Shown: positions 30,013 to 38,802 of the stretch, one piece after another
Layout of the letters: the number at the start of each line of letters is the position of its first letter
Numbering within the stretch: the stretch's first letter is position 1
Assembly (NCBI GenBank): GCA_030142985.1
Contig: CP125320.1
Coordinates: 1,245,639 to 1,309,638, forward strand
Source: Candidatus Ruthturnera sp. Tsphm01
Lineage (GTDB): Bacteria; Pseudomonadota; Gammaproteobacteria; PS1; Pseudothioglobaceae
Direction of reading: 5' to 3'
Length of the DNA stretch: 64,000 bases
The notes under the pieces: model-generated
What the model was told of the DNA's origin: nothing
Database searches by the model: none
The model's input: the letters and a program-made list of their open reading frames with translations, nothing else
Translations under genes and position numbers: made by a program

Positions 30013-30055
30013 TTACTAGATTGTTGGATTTTTAGTTGATTTATGCAAAGGTCTC
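30013..30055 (-). repeat. Solo left end of the IS5-type element
   Basis: Read on the minus strand this matches the first 43 bases of the complete IS5 copy at 15288 with one mismatch, from GAGACCTTTGCAT inward through AATCTAGTAA. No transposase follows. Its outer end stops 1 bp before the stop codon of the LysE gene, so it marks an old insertion or deletion boundary between ubiA and lysE. Confidence 0.85.
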
Positions 30056-30056
30056 A

Positions 30057-30722
30057 TTAGAAGTCATTAATTTGATAAGCTATAGATATTCCTATTAATA
30101 TCAACGCTAATCCAGAAAACTTATGTAAATATTGAACTTTATCCTTGTTAATGTATTTTTTTATATAATTGGACAAGTTAGCAAAGCCAATCATTACAAC
30201 CGTATCAGCGAATACCATAGTGCATACTACTATAAATATTTGTTCCGCATTATATGAGTTTGGGGTGGTGATAAATATAGGAATAAATAAAATTAAAAAC
30301 AATGTAGCTTTTATATTGGTTAGATTTATAAGTATTGCTTTTAAAAACTGTATATTCCCATTAAACTTTGCAGATTTTAGTGTGTCGTTCAAATTTATAT
30401 AATCATCTTTATGTATCCATTGTTGTATCCCTAGTATTAAAAGATAAACAACGCCAGACCATTTAAGTGCAGAAAGAATAAATGTACTTGATTCTATAAG
30501 TGTTCCAATTCCAAATGACACAATTATAATTTGTATTGCCCACCCAGTCTGCAATCCAGCAATTGTATATAAAGATTTTCTAAAACCATAACAAATGCTT
30601 TGGTTCATAGTTGTTATTGCACCAGCACCTGGAGAAATACTTATAAAAAGTGAAGTAAACAACAAATTAAACCAAAGTTCAATACTCATTAAGTCTACCA
30701 TTGATATCTTCTTCATTGTCAA
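30057..30722 (-). CDS. LysE/RhtB-family amino-acid exporter
   Basis: The 221-residue protein has about six hydrophobic segments and the family signature FISISPGAGAITTMNQSICYG near the N-terminus, as in RhtB/LysE translocators that export amino acids or related solutes. The exported substrate is unknown. Alternative starts lie within the first 12 codons (MKKIS, MVDLM, MSIELWF). The gene sits alone between IS5 and IS256 debris, so it may be acquired or simply bracketed by insertions. Confidence 0.85.
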   Translation of the reverse strand: MTMKKISMVDLMSIELWFNLLFTSLFISISPGAGAITTMNQSICYGFRKSLYTIAGLQTGWAIQIIIVSFGIGTLIESSTFILSALKWSGVVYLLILGIQQWIHKDDYINLNDTLKSAKFNGNIQFLKAILINLTNIKATLFLILFIPIFITTPNSYNAEQIFIVVCTMVFADTVVMIGFANLSNYIKKYINKDKVQYLHKFSGLALILIGISIAYQINDF

Positions 30723-30783
30723 ATATTACGAGCAGTATATCTCTATATGTCATGGCATTGCTTTCACTTCCAAGTGGTGTTAC

Positions 30784-32139
30784 GACCCTGTAAACCAGAT
30801 TGTGTAAACTCCTCTTTCAAAAATCAGACATAATCCTTTAATCGATCCTCATGCAGGATTATAAACTGATTCATTGCTTGTGACCAATTCCTTATCGGCA
30901 TCGTCCATTTCTTACTGGCTGCTTCAATGGCTAAAAAGACAACCTTGAAAGCAGAATCATCGTGATTAAAAATCTTTCTATTCTTGATAGATTTTCTAAT
31001 CACAGAATTTAGGGATTCAATGGCATTGGTGGTATAGATTGCCTTTCTGATTGCCTCAGGATAAGAAAATAGAGTAGCAACATTATCCCAATTTCGTCGC
31101 CACGATTTAGCGATACTTGGGAACTGCTTATCCCATTTGTACTCAAAATCATCTAATGCTAATAAAGCTTCTTCTTCAGTAATAGACTGATAGATTTGCT
31201 TTAAATCAGCTGCGACTTTCTTACGTTCTTTATAGCTCACGTATTTGAGTGAGTTGCGAACCATATGAACAATACACAGTTGAACATCGGTTTGTGGGAA
31301 CACAGCATTAATGGCTTTAGGGAATCCTGTTAATCCATCGACTGAGGCAATCAAAATGTCTTTAACGCCACGATTGGCTACGCCTAACCAAAACTTAGAA
31401 GATTCATTTTTGGACAACCACAAGCCCAAACATTCTTTCTTACTATCAAGATTAACCCCTAGGGCGATATACATGGTCTTCTTGATGATTTGTTTGTCTT
31501 GTCTAACCTTGATAACAATGCCGTCCAGATAAACAATGGGGTAAACCTCATCTAGTGGACGATTACGCCATTCAATCGCTTGGATGATAACTGCCTGTGT
31601 TACATTAGATACCAGTGTTGCTGAGATGTCTGCGTCATACATTTCTTTGAAGGTAGAGACAATATCACGAGTACTCATGCCTTTGGCATACAAGCTTAGA
31701 ATTTGACTATCAAAAGCACCTAATCTAGTTTGACCTTTTTCAACAATCAAAGGCTCAAAGTCAGAATGACGATCCCTTGGAATAGTAAGTTCTACTTCGC
31801 CATGATTGCCTTTAACAATCTTTGGATAATAGCCATTGAGAGTATTATCAGAGCCATTATCTTGCCTATGCTTTGGGTAGCCAAGATGATGTTCCATCTC
31901 AGCACCTAATACTGCTTCAATGGTCATTTTTACCAGTGAAGCAGACAAATCTGCTAAATCATCTTGGGTGTGGATGTCTTTGGCAAGTTCACCAGCAAAA
32001 GCACGAAGCTTTTGCTGATTGATACCCGTATTATTAAGTTGATTCTTTTGGTTTTTTCTTAGTGTTGTGTTACTCATGTTTTTTCTCCTTTTTAAAGATT
32101 ATAAAATATGAGGGTTTACACAATCTGGTTTACAGGGTC
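30784..32139 (-). mobile_element. IS256-family element (1356 bp)
   Basis: Inverted ends GACCCTGTAAACCAGATTGT (30784) and its complement ending ...TTTACAGGGTC (32139) match over about 27 bases. The family usually makes 8-9-bp duplications; the flanks (GTGGTGTTAC and TATGAATTAT) do not match. The right flank is the terminus of an IS5-type element, so this copy lies in or was recombined into older IS sequence. Confidence 0.9.
30824..32077 (-). CDS. IS256-family (Mutator-type) transposase
   Basis: The 417-residue transposase carries YLDGIVIKVRQDKQI (first Asp), SVDGLTGFPKAINAVFPQTD (second Asp), QLCIVHMVRNSLKYV (C/H motif) and TTNAIESLNSVIRKSIKNRK with the catalytic Glu. The N-terminal region holds EAVLGAEMEHHLGYPKH, typical of the family. 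The frame is intact and the ends are present, so it may be active. Confidence 0.95.
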   Translation of the reverse strand: MSNTTLRKNQKNQLNNTGINQQKLRAFAGELAKDIHTQDDLADLSASLVKMTIEAVLGAEMEHHLGYPKHRQDNGSDNTLNGYYPKIVKGNHGEVELTIPRDRHSDFEPLIVEKGQTRLGAFDSQILSLYAKGMSTRDIVSTFKEMYDADISATLVSNVTQAVIIQAIEWRNRPLDEVYPIVYLDGIVIKVRQDKQIIKKTMYIALGVNLDSKKECLGLWLSKNESSKFWLGVANRGVKDILIASVDGLTGFPKAINAVFPQTDVQLCIVHMVRNSLKYVSYKERKKVAADLKQIYQSITEEEALLALDDFEYKWDKQFPSIAKSWRRNWDNVATLFSYPEAIRKAIYTTNAIESLNSVIRKSIKNRKIFNHDDSAFKVVFLAIEAASKKWTMPIRNWSQAMNQFIILHEDRLKDYV

Positions 32140-32160
32140 TATGAATTATTCAAAGGTCTC
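32140..32160 (+). repeat. Solo right end of the IS5-type element
   Basis: TATGAATTATTCAAAGGTCTC matches the last 21 bases of the IS5 copy at 15288-16553 with two mismatches. It directly follows the IS256 right end, so the IS256 element replaced or interrupted the body of this IS5 copy. Confidence 0.8.
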
Positions 32161-32192
32161 TTATAAGAAGTAGATATTTTTTAGCACAAGAT

Positions 32193-33008
32193 TTAAATAC
32201 CCCTTAATAACTCGTTAATACCGATTTTAGAGCGTGTTTTAGCATCAACCCGCTTAACAATGACCGCGCAATAAAGCGAATAAGCGCCATCTTTGCTTGG
32301 TAAATTGCCAGATACGACTACTGAACCAGCAGGAATACGTCCATATGTAATTTCACCCGTTTCACGATTGAAAATTTTGGTGGATTGTCCAATATAAACA
32401 CCCATTGAGATAACCGCACCTTGTTCAACAATCACACCTTCCACAACTTCTGACCTAGCGCCAATAAAGCAATTATCTTCAATAATTGTCGGACTTGCTT
32501 GCAATGGTTCTAATACACCGCCAATACCAACACCACCTGATAGGTGTACATTTTTACCGATTTGTGCACATGAACCAACTGTTGCCCAAGTATCTACCAT
32601 TGTGCCTGAATCCACATAAGCGCCAATATTGACATAACTTGGCATAAGTACTGTGTCTTTAGCAATAAAAGAGCCGCGGCGTGCGCTTGCTGGCGGCACT
32701 ATGCGAACACCTGCTGCATTAAATTCATCTGCCGACATATCAGAAAATTTAGAAGGCATTTTATCAAAGTATTGAGTAAAACCACCTTGCATAACGACAT
32801 TGTCTTCTAGTCTAAAAGATAACAGGACTGCTTTTTTCAACCATTCGTTAACAACCCAATCACCCACACCTTTTTGTTCGGCAACACGCACTTGACCTGA
32901 ATCAAGTAAATGGATGGCCTCAGCAACAGCTTGTTTGATTTCCATGCTGGTTGATTGTGGGTTAATATTGGCTCTGTCTTCAAAGGCTTGTTCAATAATA
33001 TCTTTCAT
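32193..33008 (-). CDS. dapD: 2,3,4,5-tetrahydropyridine-2,6-dicarboxylate N-succinyltransferase
   Basis: DapD succinylates tetrahydrodipicolinate in the lysine and diaminopimelate pathway, needed for peptidoglycan. The 271-residue protein has the N-terminal helical part ([15 protein letters not shown]) and a left-handed beta-helix of hexapeptide repeats ([36 protein letters not shown]). Length is normal. It is divergent from ccoG across 160 bp that carries an FNR-type site facing ccoG. Confidence 0.96.
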   Translation of the reverse strand: MKDIIEQAFEDRANINPQSTSMEIKQAVAEAIHLLDSGQVRVAEQKGVGDWVVNEWLKKAVLLSFRLEDNVVMQGGFTQYFDKMPSKFSDMSADEFNAAGVRIVPPASARRGSFIAKDTVLMPSYVNIGAYVDSGTMVDTWATVGSCAQIGKNVHLSGGVGIGGVLEPLQASPTIIEDNCFIGARSEVVEGVIVEQGAVISMGVYIGQSTKIFNRETGEITYGRIPAGSVVVSGNLPSKDGAYSLYCAVIVKRVDAKTRSKIGINELLRGI

Positions 33009-33091
33009 GTTAAATCCTGTCCAAAAAACTAGGCATTATATCAGCAAGCGTGTTTTGTTGATAAGTGGTGGGCTTAAATTGTTGTATTTTT

Positions 33092-33133
33092 TTGATACAA
33101 ATCAAGAAAAAATTAGGATTAATGATATATGAT
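33092..33133 (+). promoter_or_regulatory. FNR/Anr box and class II promoter before ccoG
   Basis: TTGATACAAATCAA at 33092-33105 is a perfect match to the FNR consensus TTGAT-N4-ATCAA. A -10 TATGAT lies at 33128-33133, 32 bp centre to centre, which places the box at about -41.5 relative to a start near 33140, the geometry of FNR-activated class II promoters. ccoG belongs to the cbb3 oxidase assembly group, commonly under FNR/Anr control. The regulator itself is not in this window. Confidence 0.8.
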
Positions 33134-33168
33134 ACGCAAGGTTAAAATATTCCCCATTAAAGGCAAGT

Positions 33169-34563
33169 ATGACAGACAAAAAAATCCAAGTAGAAGGCTT
33201 ATATGAAGAGGGTGAGCAATGGGTGCAAAACCTAGGGGATGAAACCATTCATGCAAAACGCATGAAGGGGAAATTCCGAAATTTCAAATGGTTGGCTATT
33301 ATTGTTTGGTCGCCATTTTTTATTGGTCCATACCTTACTTGGAATGATAAGCAAGCTATTTTATTTGACATAGATAAAAGACAGTATCACTTGTTTGATA
33401 TTACCATTTTCCCGCAAGACATTTGGATGCTTACTATGGTGTTGTTATTTTTAGCGATTCTACTAGCAGCAATGACCACTGTTTTTGGTCGAGTGTTTTG
33501 TGGTTATTTTTGTTTTCAAACAATTTGGACGGATATTTTTACCAAAATAGAGCAATGGATTGAGGGCACGCCAGTCCAGCGCCGAAAGCTAGACAAAGCG
33601 CCAATGAACTTTAATAAACTCAAACTCAAACTAGCCAAACATTCTATCTGGATAGCAATCGCACTTTTCTCTGGCGTTACTTGGATGCTGTATTTTGGGG
33701 TCACTTGGACTGATTATTTTAAGGGTGATATTACCTCTACAACGATAGCTATCACCGCCGCTATTGCACTTGGTGCTTATGTCTTTGCTGGGTTTATGAG
33801 AGAGCAAACCTGCTTGTGGATTTGCCCATATGCGCGCATTCAAGGGGCAATGGTTGATGATCAAAGCATTTTGCCAACTTATGACTATTATCGTGGCGAG
33901 CAGCGTGGCAGACTTAAAAGAGGTGAATTTGTTGAAGGGTTTGGTGATTGTATTGATTGTCATCAATGCGTTGCCGTTTGCCCAACAGGTGTTGATATTC
34001 GCAAAGGTCAAGAATACGGTTGTATTACCTGCGGGTTGTGCATTGATGCTTGTGATTTGGTGATGGAGAAAGTTGGCAAGCCTAAAGGCTTAATTCGCTA
34101 TACCTCCTTAATTGAGATGAAGTTTAACAAGCCAGTTAAAGCGCTTTATAAACGCCCAAGGGTTATTATTTATGTGTCAATATTATTAGCAGCATTATCA
34201 GTATTGACTTATGGTATTTTAAATCTTACTCAAATGGATTTAAAAGTATTGCACGACAGGCAGCCACTATTTGTACAGCTTTCTAATGGCTCAATTCGCA
34301 ATAAATACGAACTAAAGGTCATGAATAAAACAGATAAAGTTGTGCCAATTAGCATTAGTTTTAGCAGTAAAATTAAAAACTTGAAATCTAAAAAAGTATT
34401 CAAAACAGTGATGATTCCGAGTGGCAATGTTAAATCTATTTATGTTTATTTAACAGCTTTTGAAAGCGATGTAAGCACCGATAATAGTGTTATATTTGTG
34501 GTTAAAAATGAACAAGTTGCTTTAAAATATAAAACTTCATTTTTCACACCTAAGAGTATGTAA
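33169..34563 (+). CDS. ccoG: Cytochrome c oxidase accessory protein CcoG (FixG/RdxA)
   Basis: CcoG is a membrane-bound polyferredoxin needed for cbb3-type oxidase biogenesis, reported to act in copper reduction. The 464-residue protein has an initial cytosolic part, membrane segments (AIIVWSPFFIGPYLTW, WMLTMVLLFLAILLAAM, an array near GVTWMLYFG and AIALGAYVFAGFM), and two 4Fe-4S motifs, CIDCHQCVAVCPTG and CITCGLCIDACD, before a periplasmic C-terminal domain. fixH overlaps its stop (TAATG). The ccoNOPQ structural genes are not in the window. Confidence 0.95.
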   Translation: MTDKKIQVEGLYEEGEQWVQNLGDETIHAKRMKGKFRNFKWLAIIVWSPFFIGPYLTWNDKQAILFDIDKRQYHLFDITIFPQDIWMLTMVLLFLAILLAAMTTVFGRVFCGYFCFQTIWTDIFTKIEQWIEGTPVQRRKLDKAPMNFNKLKLKLAKHSIWIAIALFSGVTWMLYFGVTWTDYFKGDITSTTIAITAAIALGAYVFAGFMREQTCLWICPYARIQGAMVDDQSILPTYDYYRGEQRGRLKRGEFVEGFGDCIDCHQCVAVCPTGVDIRKGQEYGCITCGLCIDACDLVMEKVGKPKGLIRYTSLIEMKFNKPVKALYKRPRVIIYVSILLAALSVLTYGILNLTQMDLKVLHDRQPLFVQLSNGSIRNKYELKVMNKTDKVVPISISFSSKIKNLKSKKVFKTVMIPSGNVKSIYVYLTAFESDVSTDNSVIFVVKNEQVALKYKTSFFTPKSM

Positions 34564-35042
34564 TGAGTATTCATAAAAGCCCAATCATGATGTTCATGTT
34601 AGTGCTGTTTATCGCTTTAGTGGGCGCGACCGTCTATCGAATTATTACCGCACTTGAAACTCATCCAGGGTTAGTGGTTGAAGATGCGTATTCGAGTGGC
34701 AAACGCTACGCAGAAACACTAAACCAAAAGAGCCAATTAACACAGCTTGGCTGGACATTAAACCTTGCCACTCCTAAGGTTGTAACTCATAATATTAAAC
34801 AAACCTATACGGTCAATAGTGCACAGAACGGTAAGGCTCTAGCAAATGCTTTAGTTACAGCATATTTTTATCGTCCTTTAGAAAAAGCACACGACTTCTC
34901 TATCAATATGGCATTTCATCAAGAAATAAATCAATATCAAGCACAAGTAACACTGCCCTTAAAAGGGCGCTGGGATGTGGTAATTGAAGTTGTTAAGGGG
35001 AAGTTTGTACAAAGAACTTCTAGGAAACTATTTGCTCAATAG
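34563..35042 (+). CDS. FixH-family protein
   Basis: The 159-residue protein has one N-terminal membrane segment (IMMFMLVLFIALVGATVYRI) followed by a periplasmic beta-domain with HPGLVVEDAYSSGKRYAETL and LKGRWDVVIEVVKG, as in FixH/CcoH, which helps assemble cbb3 oxidase. It is coupled to ccoG by a TAATG overlap. CcoI and CcoS, the usual partners, do not follow; the next gene is the convergent znuC-type gene. Confidence 0.88.
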   Translation: MSIHKSPIMMFMLVLFIALVGATVYRIITALETHPGLVVEDAYSSGKRYAETLNQKSQLTQLGWTLNLATPKVVTHNIKQTYTVNSAQNGKALANALVTAYFYRPLEKAHDFSINMAFHQEINQYQAQVTLPLKGRWDVVIEVVKGKFVQRTSRKLFAQ

Positions 35043-35203
35043 TTATTAGTTTCTTAATAAAAACTATTACAAAACTTGTCGCCTTTTAACAATACAACAA
35101 TAAATATGATTATTGTTAGTTATTATTTAGTAATTAACAGCCCTGCGCCAGTAATACCAACAGCTGGAATTAAGATGGTATGTGTTATTTTTTTAATATT
35201 TTT

Positions 35204-35233
35204 TTTTGAGCCTTGACTAGTTAAGGCTCAAAA
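35204..35233. repeat. Inverted repeat between convergent fixH and znuC-type genes
   Basis: TTTTGAGCCTT and AAGGCTCAAAA form an 11-bp palindrome with an 8-base loop just before the end of the ABC-transporter gene. It could terminate transcription from one or both sides, although the T-tract expected after the stem is interrupted. The rest of the 197-bp gap is AT-rich with no recognisable gene. Confidence 0.5.
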
Positions 35234-35239
35234 TTTATA

Positions 35240-35959
35240 TTAGTGCCTGTGGTCATGATTATGATGGTGTTCATAAGTGGCCATAAGCTCATCCATTTGG
35301 TCGGCAAATAAATTATTAAATTGAGCATCTTTTAAAATGGCTTCTGGTTGTCCCATGCAACAAATATGGTGGTATAAGCATAAGACTTGAGTTGATTCTT
35401 TCATTACTCTATGAAGGTCGTGCGATACCATGAGCACGGCGCAATTTTGCTGTTTGTGAATATCTTGAATGAGTTTATATAGATGCATTTGACCATTCAC
35501 ATCAAGGTTTTGGGCGGGCTCATCAAGGATTAAGATATTGGGCTTTGCGAGTAAGGCTCGGGTCAGTAGTACGCGCTGCATTTCACCACCAGATAAATTT
35601 TTTAATGATAAATGCAGTAGTGTTTCAATGCCCGTGAGTGTGGCGGTATTTGTTAAAAATTGGGCATCAATTTTTTGGTTGAGTTTTAGAAAATCAATGA
35701 CTAAAATAGGGATAAACTCATTGGGGATAAATTTTTGTGGTGTATAGCCTAGTCTGATATGCTTAGATTTTTTAATTTTACCATCATCAGGGGTAATAAG
35801 CCCAATCAGAATTTTAATTAACGAGCTCTTTCCAGCGCCATTTGGACCAATTAAGGTAATGAATTCGCCCGTTTTTAATTCAAAGCTAACGTCATCAAGT
35901 ACCTTTTTGCCATGATGGCTAAGACTAATATGATTTGCGCTAATAAGGACTTCTGACAT
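35240..35959 (-). CDS. znuC: Metal ABC transporter ATP-binding protein (ZnuC-like)
   Basis: The 239-residue ATPase has Walker A LIGPNGAGKSSLIK, the signature NLSGGEMQRVLLTRAL, Walker B NILILDEPAQNLD and the switch His in MVSHDLH. The sequence pattern and the His-rich tail (EHHHNHDHRH) indicate a zinc importer ATPase such as ZnuC. The permease (ZnuB) and the binding protein are not adjacent; polA lies divergent on one side and fixH on the other. Whether the other subunits lie elsewhere is unknown. Confidence 0.85.
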   Translation of the reverse strand: MSEVLISANHISLSHHGKKVLDDVSFELKTGEFITLIGPNGAGKSSLIKILIGLITPDDGKIKKSKHIRLGYTPQKFIPNEFIPILVIDFLKLNQKIDAQFLTNTATLTGIETLLHLSLKNLSGGEMQRVLLTRALLAKPNILILDEPAQNLDVNGQMHLYKLIQDIHKQQNCAVLMVSHDLHRVMKESTQVLCLYHHICCMGQPEAILKDAQFNNLFADQMDELMATYEHHHNHDHRH

Positions 35960-36066
35960 GGGCTAACAATAATGAATGACTAGTTTGTATTTTATACGTA
36001 CAATTTACATATCTTGGCTTATCTTATGCTCGTGTGGACGTTCAAAAAATTGGTAAAATCTAGTCT

Positions 36067-38796
36067 ATGCCACATAAACTAATTTTAATGGATGGCTCGG
36101 CTTTTTTGTTCCGAGCTTATTTTTCTACACTAAAGCAAAACTTAACCAATCAAGATGGTTTTCCAACAGGTGCTATATTTGGTGTTATTAATGCTATTAA
36201 ACGCCTTCAAAAGCAGTATCCAGAGGCCAAGATAATCACCATATTTGATGCCAAAGGTAAAAATTTCAGACATGACATTTACCCACAATACAAATCACAT
36301 AGAAAGCCAGCTGATAGCGAACTGGTGATGCAGATTGAATCTTTATATGAGATTATTAAAACCATGGGATTTCATTTTATATGTGTGCCTGATGTTGAAG
36401 CAGATGATGTAATTGCCACCTTGAGTTGTTGCGCCAATCAAAATAATATTAAGACCATTATTGCTAGTGGCGATAAAGATTTAATGCAATTAGTGGGTGC
36501 TAATATTTCTCAATTAGACATGAAGGGTGCTGTGTATGATCGCCAAGGTGTGATTGAGAAAATGGGGGTCGCACCAGAGCAAATTTTAGACCTTTTAGCC
36601 TTAACTGGTGATAGTGCAGATAACATTCCTGGTGTGCCTAGTGTTGGTCCTAAAACAGCCATTAAATGGTTGCAAGCTTATAGTGATATTGCAGGGGTTA
36701 AGGAAAATGCAACACAAATTAAGGGCAAAGTAGGCGAAAAGCTACGTGATAATTTTGATTTGTTGGATTTATCTCATCGATTAGTCATGCTTAAATTTGA
36801 TGTTGCCTTGCCTTGTAATATTTTAGATGACGAACCGGGGCAAGATGTTGCCAAACTGGCTGATTTGTATCAGCAATATGGTTTTTCGATGTGGTTAAAG
36901 CAACTGGGCAATGTGCCTATGTCAGGGCAAGAAAATACTCAAGCCATTGAAACGGTTGAAAGCATTAGCAATACGGTTGATATTTTTGAGGATTATTCAC
37001 AGATATTGGCACTAGATTTGGATATATTTAACACAATGGTTAATCGGCTTAAAACCTCAAGAACGTTTGTATTTGATTTAGAAACCACGTCGCTAGATTA
37101 TATGAATGCTACCATTGTTGGTTGGGTATTTTTAGTTGATAAGAATAGTTTTTATGTGCCTGTTGGTCATGATTATTTAGATGCGCCAAAGCAGTTGAAT
37201 TTTAATGATGTGCTTAATCAGCTAAAACCAATTTTAGAGGATGCATCTATTGGAAAAGTCGGGCAAAATCTAAAATATGATGCACACATCTTGGCCAATT
37301 ACCAAATTGATTTACAAGGCATTAGTGATGACACCATGGTGAAATCTTATTGTTTAAATTCAGTTGCCACAAGGCATAATATGGATGATTTGAGTGAATA
37401 TTACTTAAACCATCAAACCACCCATTTTTCTGATGTGGCGGGCAAAGGTAAAAAACAAATTACTTTTAATCAAGTAAATTTAGAAGCAGCTTTCCCATAT
37501 GCTTGTGAAGACGTAATAGTGACAGACTTGTTAAATCATGTGTTGAATGAAGAAATTGCCCAATATCCTAAATTGGTTAAGTTGTATCAAAATCTAGAGC
37601 TACCATTGGTCAAAGTTCTATTACGCATAGAACGTAATGGTGTTGAATTAGACGTGAATGTATTAAACACCCAACAGTTAGATATTATTCAACAAATGAA
37701 GGATATTCAAGCTCAAGCATTTGAACTGGTAGATGGTGTGTTTAATCTTGAGTCGCCTAAACAAATCCAACAAATTTTATTTGAACCCGAAGGTTTAGGG
37801 TTAACGCCTTTGAAAAAAACCCCTAAAGGCGCACCATCTACGAATGAAGAGGCGTTAAAACTTTTAGACCATCCATTGGTTGATTTAATATTAAGCTATC
37901 GTACATTAACCAAGCTTAATTCCACGTATCTTGAAGCACTGCCTAAACAAATTGATTTAAACACGCACAGACTCCATACTTCTTATCATCAGGCAGTAAC
38001 TGCTACAGGTCGGCTATCATCAAGCAATCCAAATTTGCAGAATATTCCTATTCGTTCTGAACAAGGTGCGCTTATTCGTAGTGCATTTGTTGCTGGCAAA
38101 GGTAACGTTATTATTGCTGCTGATTACTCGCAAATTGAACTTAGAATTATGGCACAATTATCCCAAGATAAAAACCTATTAGATGCTTTTAATCATGATA
38201 AAGACGTGCATAGTGCAACAGCATCAACCATGTTTAATGTGCCAATTGATAAGGTAACAAAAGAACATCGTAGGCGTGCCAAGGCGATTAATTTTGGTTT
38301 GATTTATGGCATGAGTGCATTCGGACTAGCAAAACAAATTGATGTTTCTAGAGCCGATGCGAAGCAATATATTGAGGCTTACTTTGATAATTATCCCGGC
38401 GTGTTGCACTATATGGACAGCACCAAAGAAAGCGCAAAAGTACAAGGCTATGTTGAAACTGTCATGGGCAGGCGCTTGTATTTGCCACAAATTAATGCCA
38501 AGAATAAAATACTACAACAGCACGCACTTAGAGCCGCTATTAATGCGCCCATGCAAGGCTCTTCAGCGGACATTATTAAAAAAGCCATGCTTGATGTTCA
38601 TACGTGGATTGGGCAAAGCAATACAGATATTAAAATGATTATGCAAGTACACGATGAGTTGGTATTTGAAGTAATCGCATCAAAAGCTGATGAATTTGCC
38701 CATAAAGTACAAAACTTAATGGCAAACGCTTACCCATTAGACATTCCTCTTAAAGTAGATGTGGGGATTGGTAATTCTTGGCAACAGGCGCATTAA
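36067..38796 (+). CDS. polA: DNA polymerase I
   Basis: Pol I fills gaps and removes primers. The 909-residue protein has the 5'-3' exonuclease domain (LILMDGSAFLFRAYFST, VEADDVIATLS, ASGDKDLMQLV), a 3'-5' exonuclease domain with FVFDLETTSLDYMN retaining the acidic pair, and the polymerase domain (SNPNLQNIPIRSEQG, ADYSQIELRIMAQLS, MQVHDELVFEV). Length is normal, and the proofreading residues appear present. argS begins 6 bp after the stop. Confidence 0.97.
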   Translation: MPHKLILMDGSAFLFRAYFSTLKQNLTNQDGFPTGAIFGVINAIKRLQKQYPEAKIITIFDAKGKNFRHDIYPQYKSHRKPADSELVMQIESLYEIIKTMGFHFICVPDVEADDVIATLSCCANQNNIKTIIASGDKDLMQLVGANISQLDMKGAVYDRQGVIEKMGVAPEQILDLLALTGDSADNIPGVPSVGPKTAIKWLQAYSDIAGVKENATQIKGKVGEKLRDNFDLLDLSHRLVMLKFDVALPCNILDDEPGQDVAKLADLYQQYGFSMWLKQLGNVPMSGQENTQAIETVESISNTVDIFEDYSQILALDLDIFNTMVNRLKTSRTFVFDLETTSLDYMNATIVGWVFLVDKNSFYVPVGHDYLDAPKQLNFNDVLNQLKPILEDASIGKVGQNLKYDAHILANYQIDLQGISDDTMVKSYCLNSVATRHNMDDLSEYYLNHQTTHFSDVAGKGKKQITFNQVNLEAAFPYACEDVIVTDLLNHVLNEEIAQYPKLVKLYQNLELPLVKVLLRIERNGVELDVNVLNTQQLDIIQQMKDIQAQAFELVDGVFNLESPKQIQQILFEPEGLGLTPLKKTPKGAPSTNEEALKLLDHPLVDLILSYRTLTKLNSTYLEALPKQIDLNTHRLHTSYHQAVTATGRLSSSNPNLQNIPIRSEQGALIRSAFVAGKGNVIIAADYSQIELRIMAQLSQDKNLLDAFNHDKDVHSATASTMFNVPIDKVTKEHRRRAKAINFGLIYGMSAFGLAKQIDVSRADAKQYIEAYFDNYPGVLHYMDSTKESAKVQGYVETVMGRRLYLPQINAKNKILQQHALRAAINAPMQGSSADIIKKAMLDVHTWIGQSNTDIKMIMQVHDELVFEVIASKADEFAHKVQNLMANAYPLDIPLKVDVGIGNSWQQAH

Positions 38797-38802
38797 ATTA
38801 TT

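Noticed and set aside
35095-35200. Possible tail of a membrane protein on the minus strand (IPAVGITGAGLLITK) after znuC
   Set aside because: Only about 21 codons are open and there is no start; similarity to a ZnuB end could not be shown, so it is left as unassigned intergenic sequence.
35960-36066. Zur-type operator between znuC and polA
   Set aside because: A loose palindrome TTGTA...TACAA is present, but it does not match the known Zur consensus well enough.
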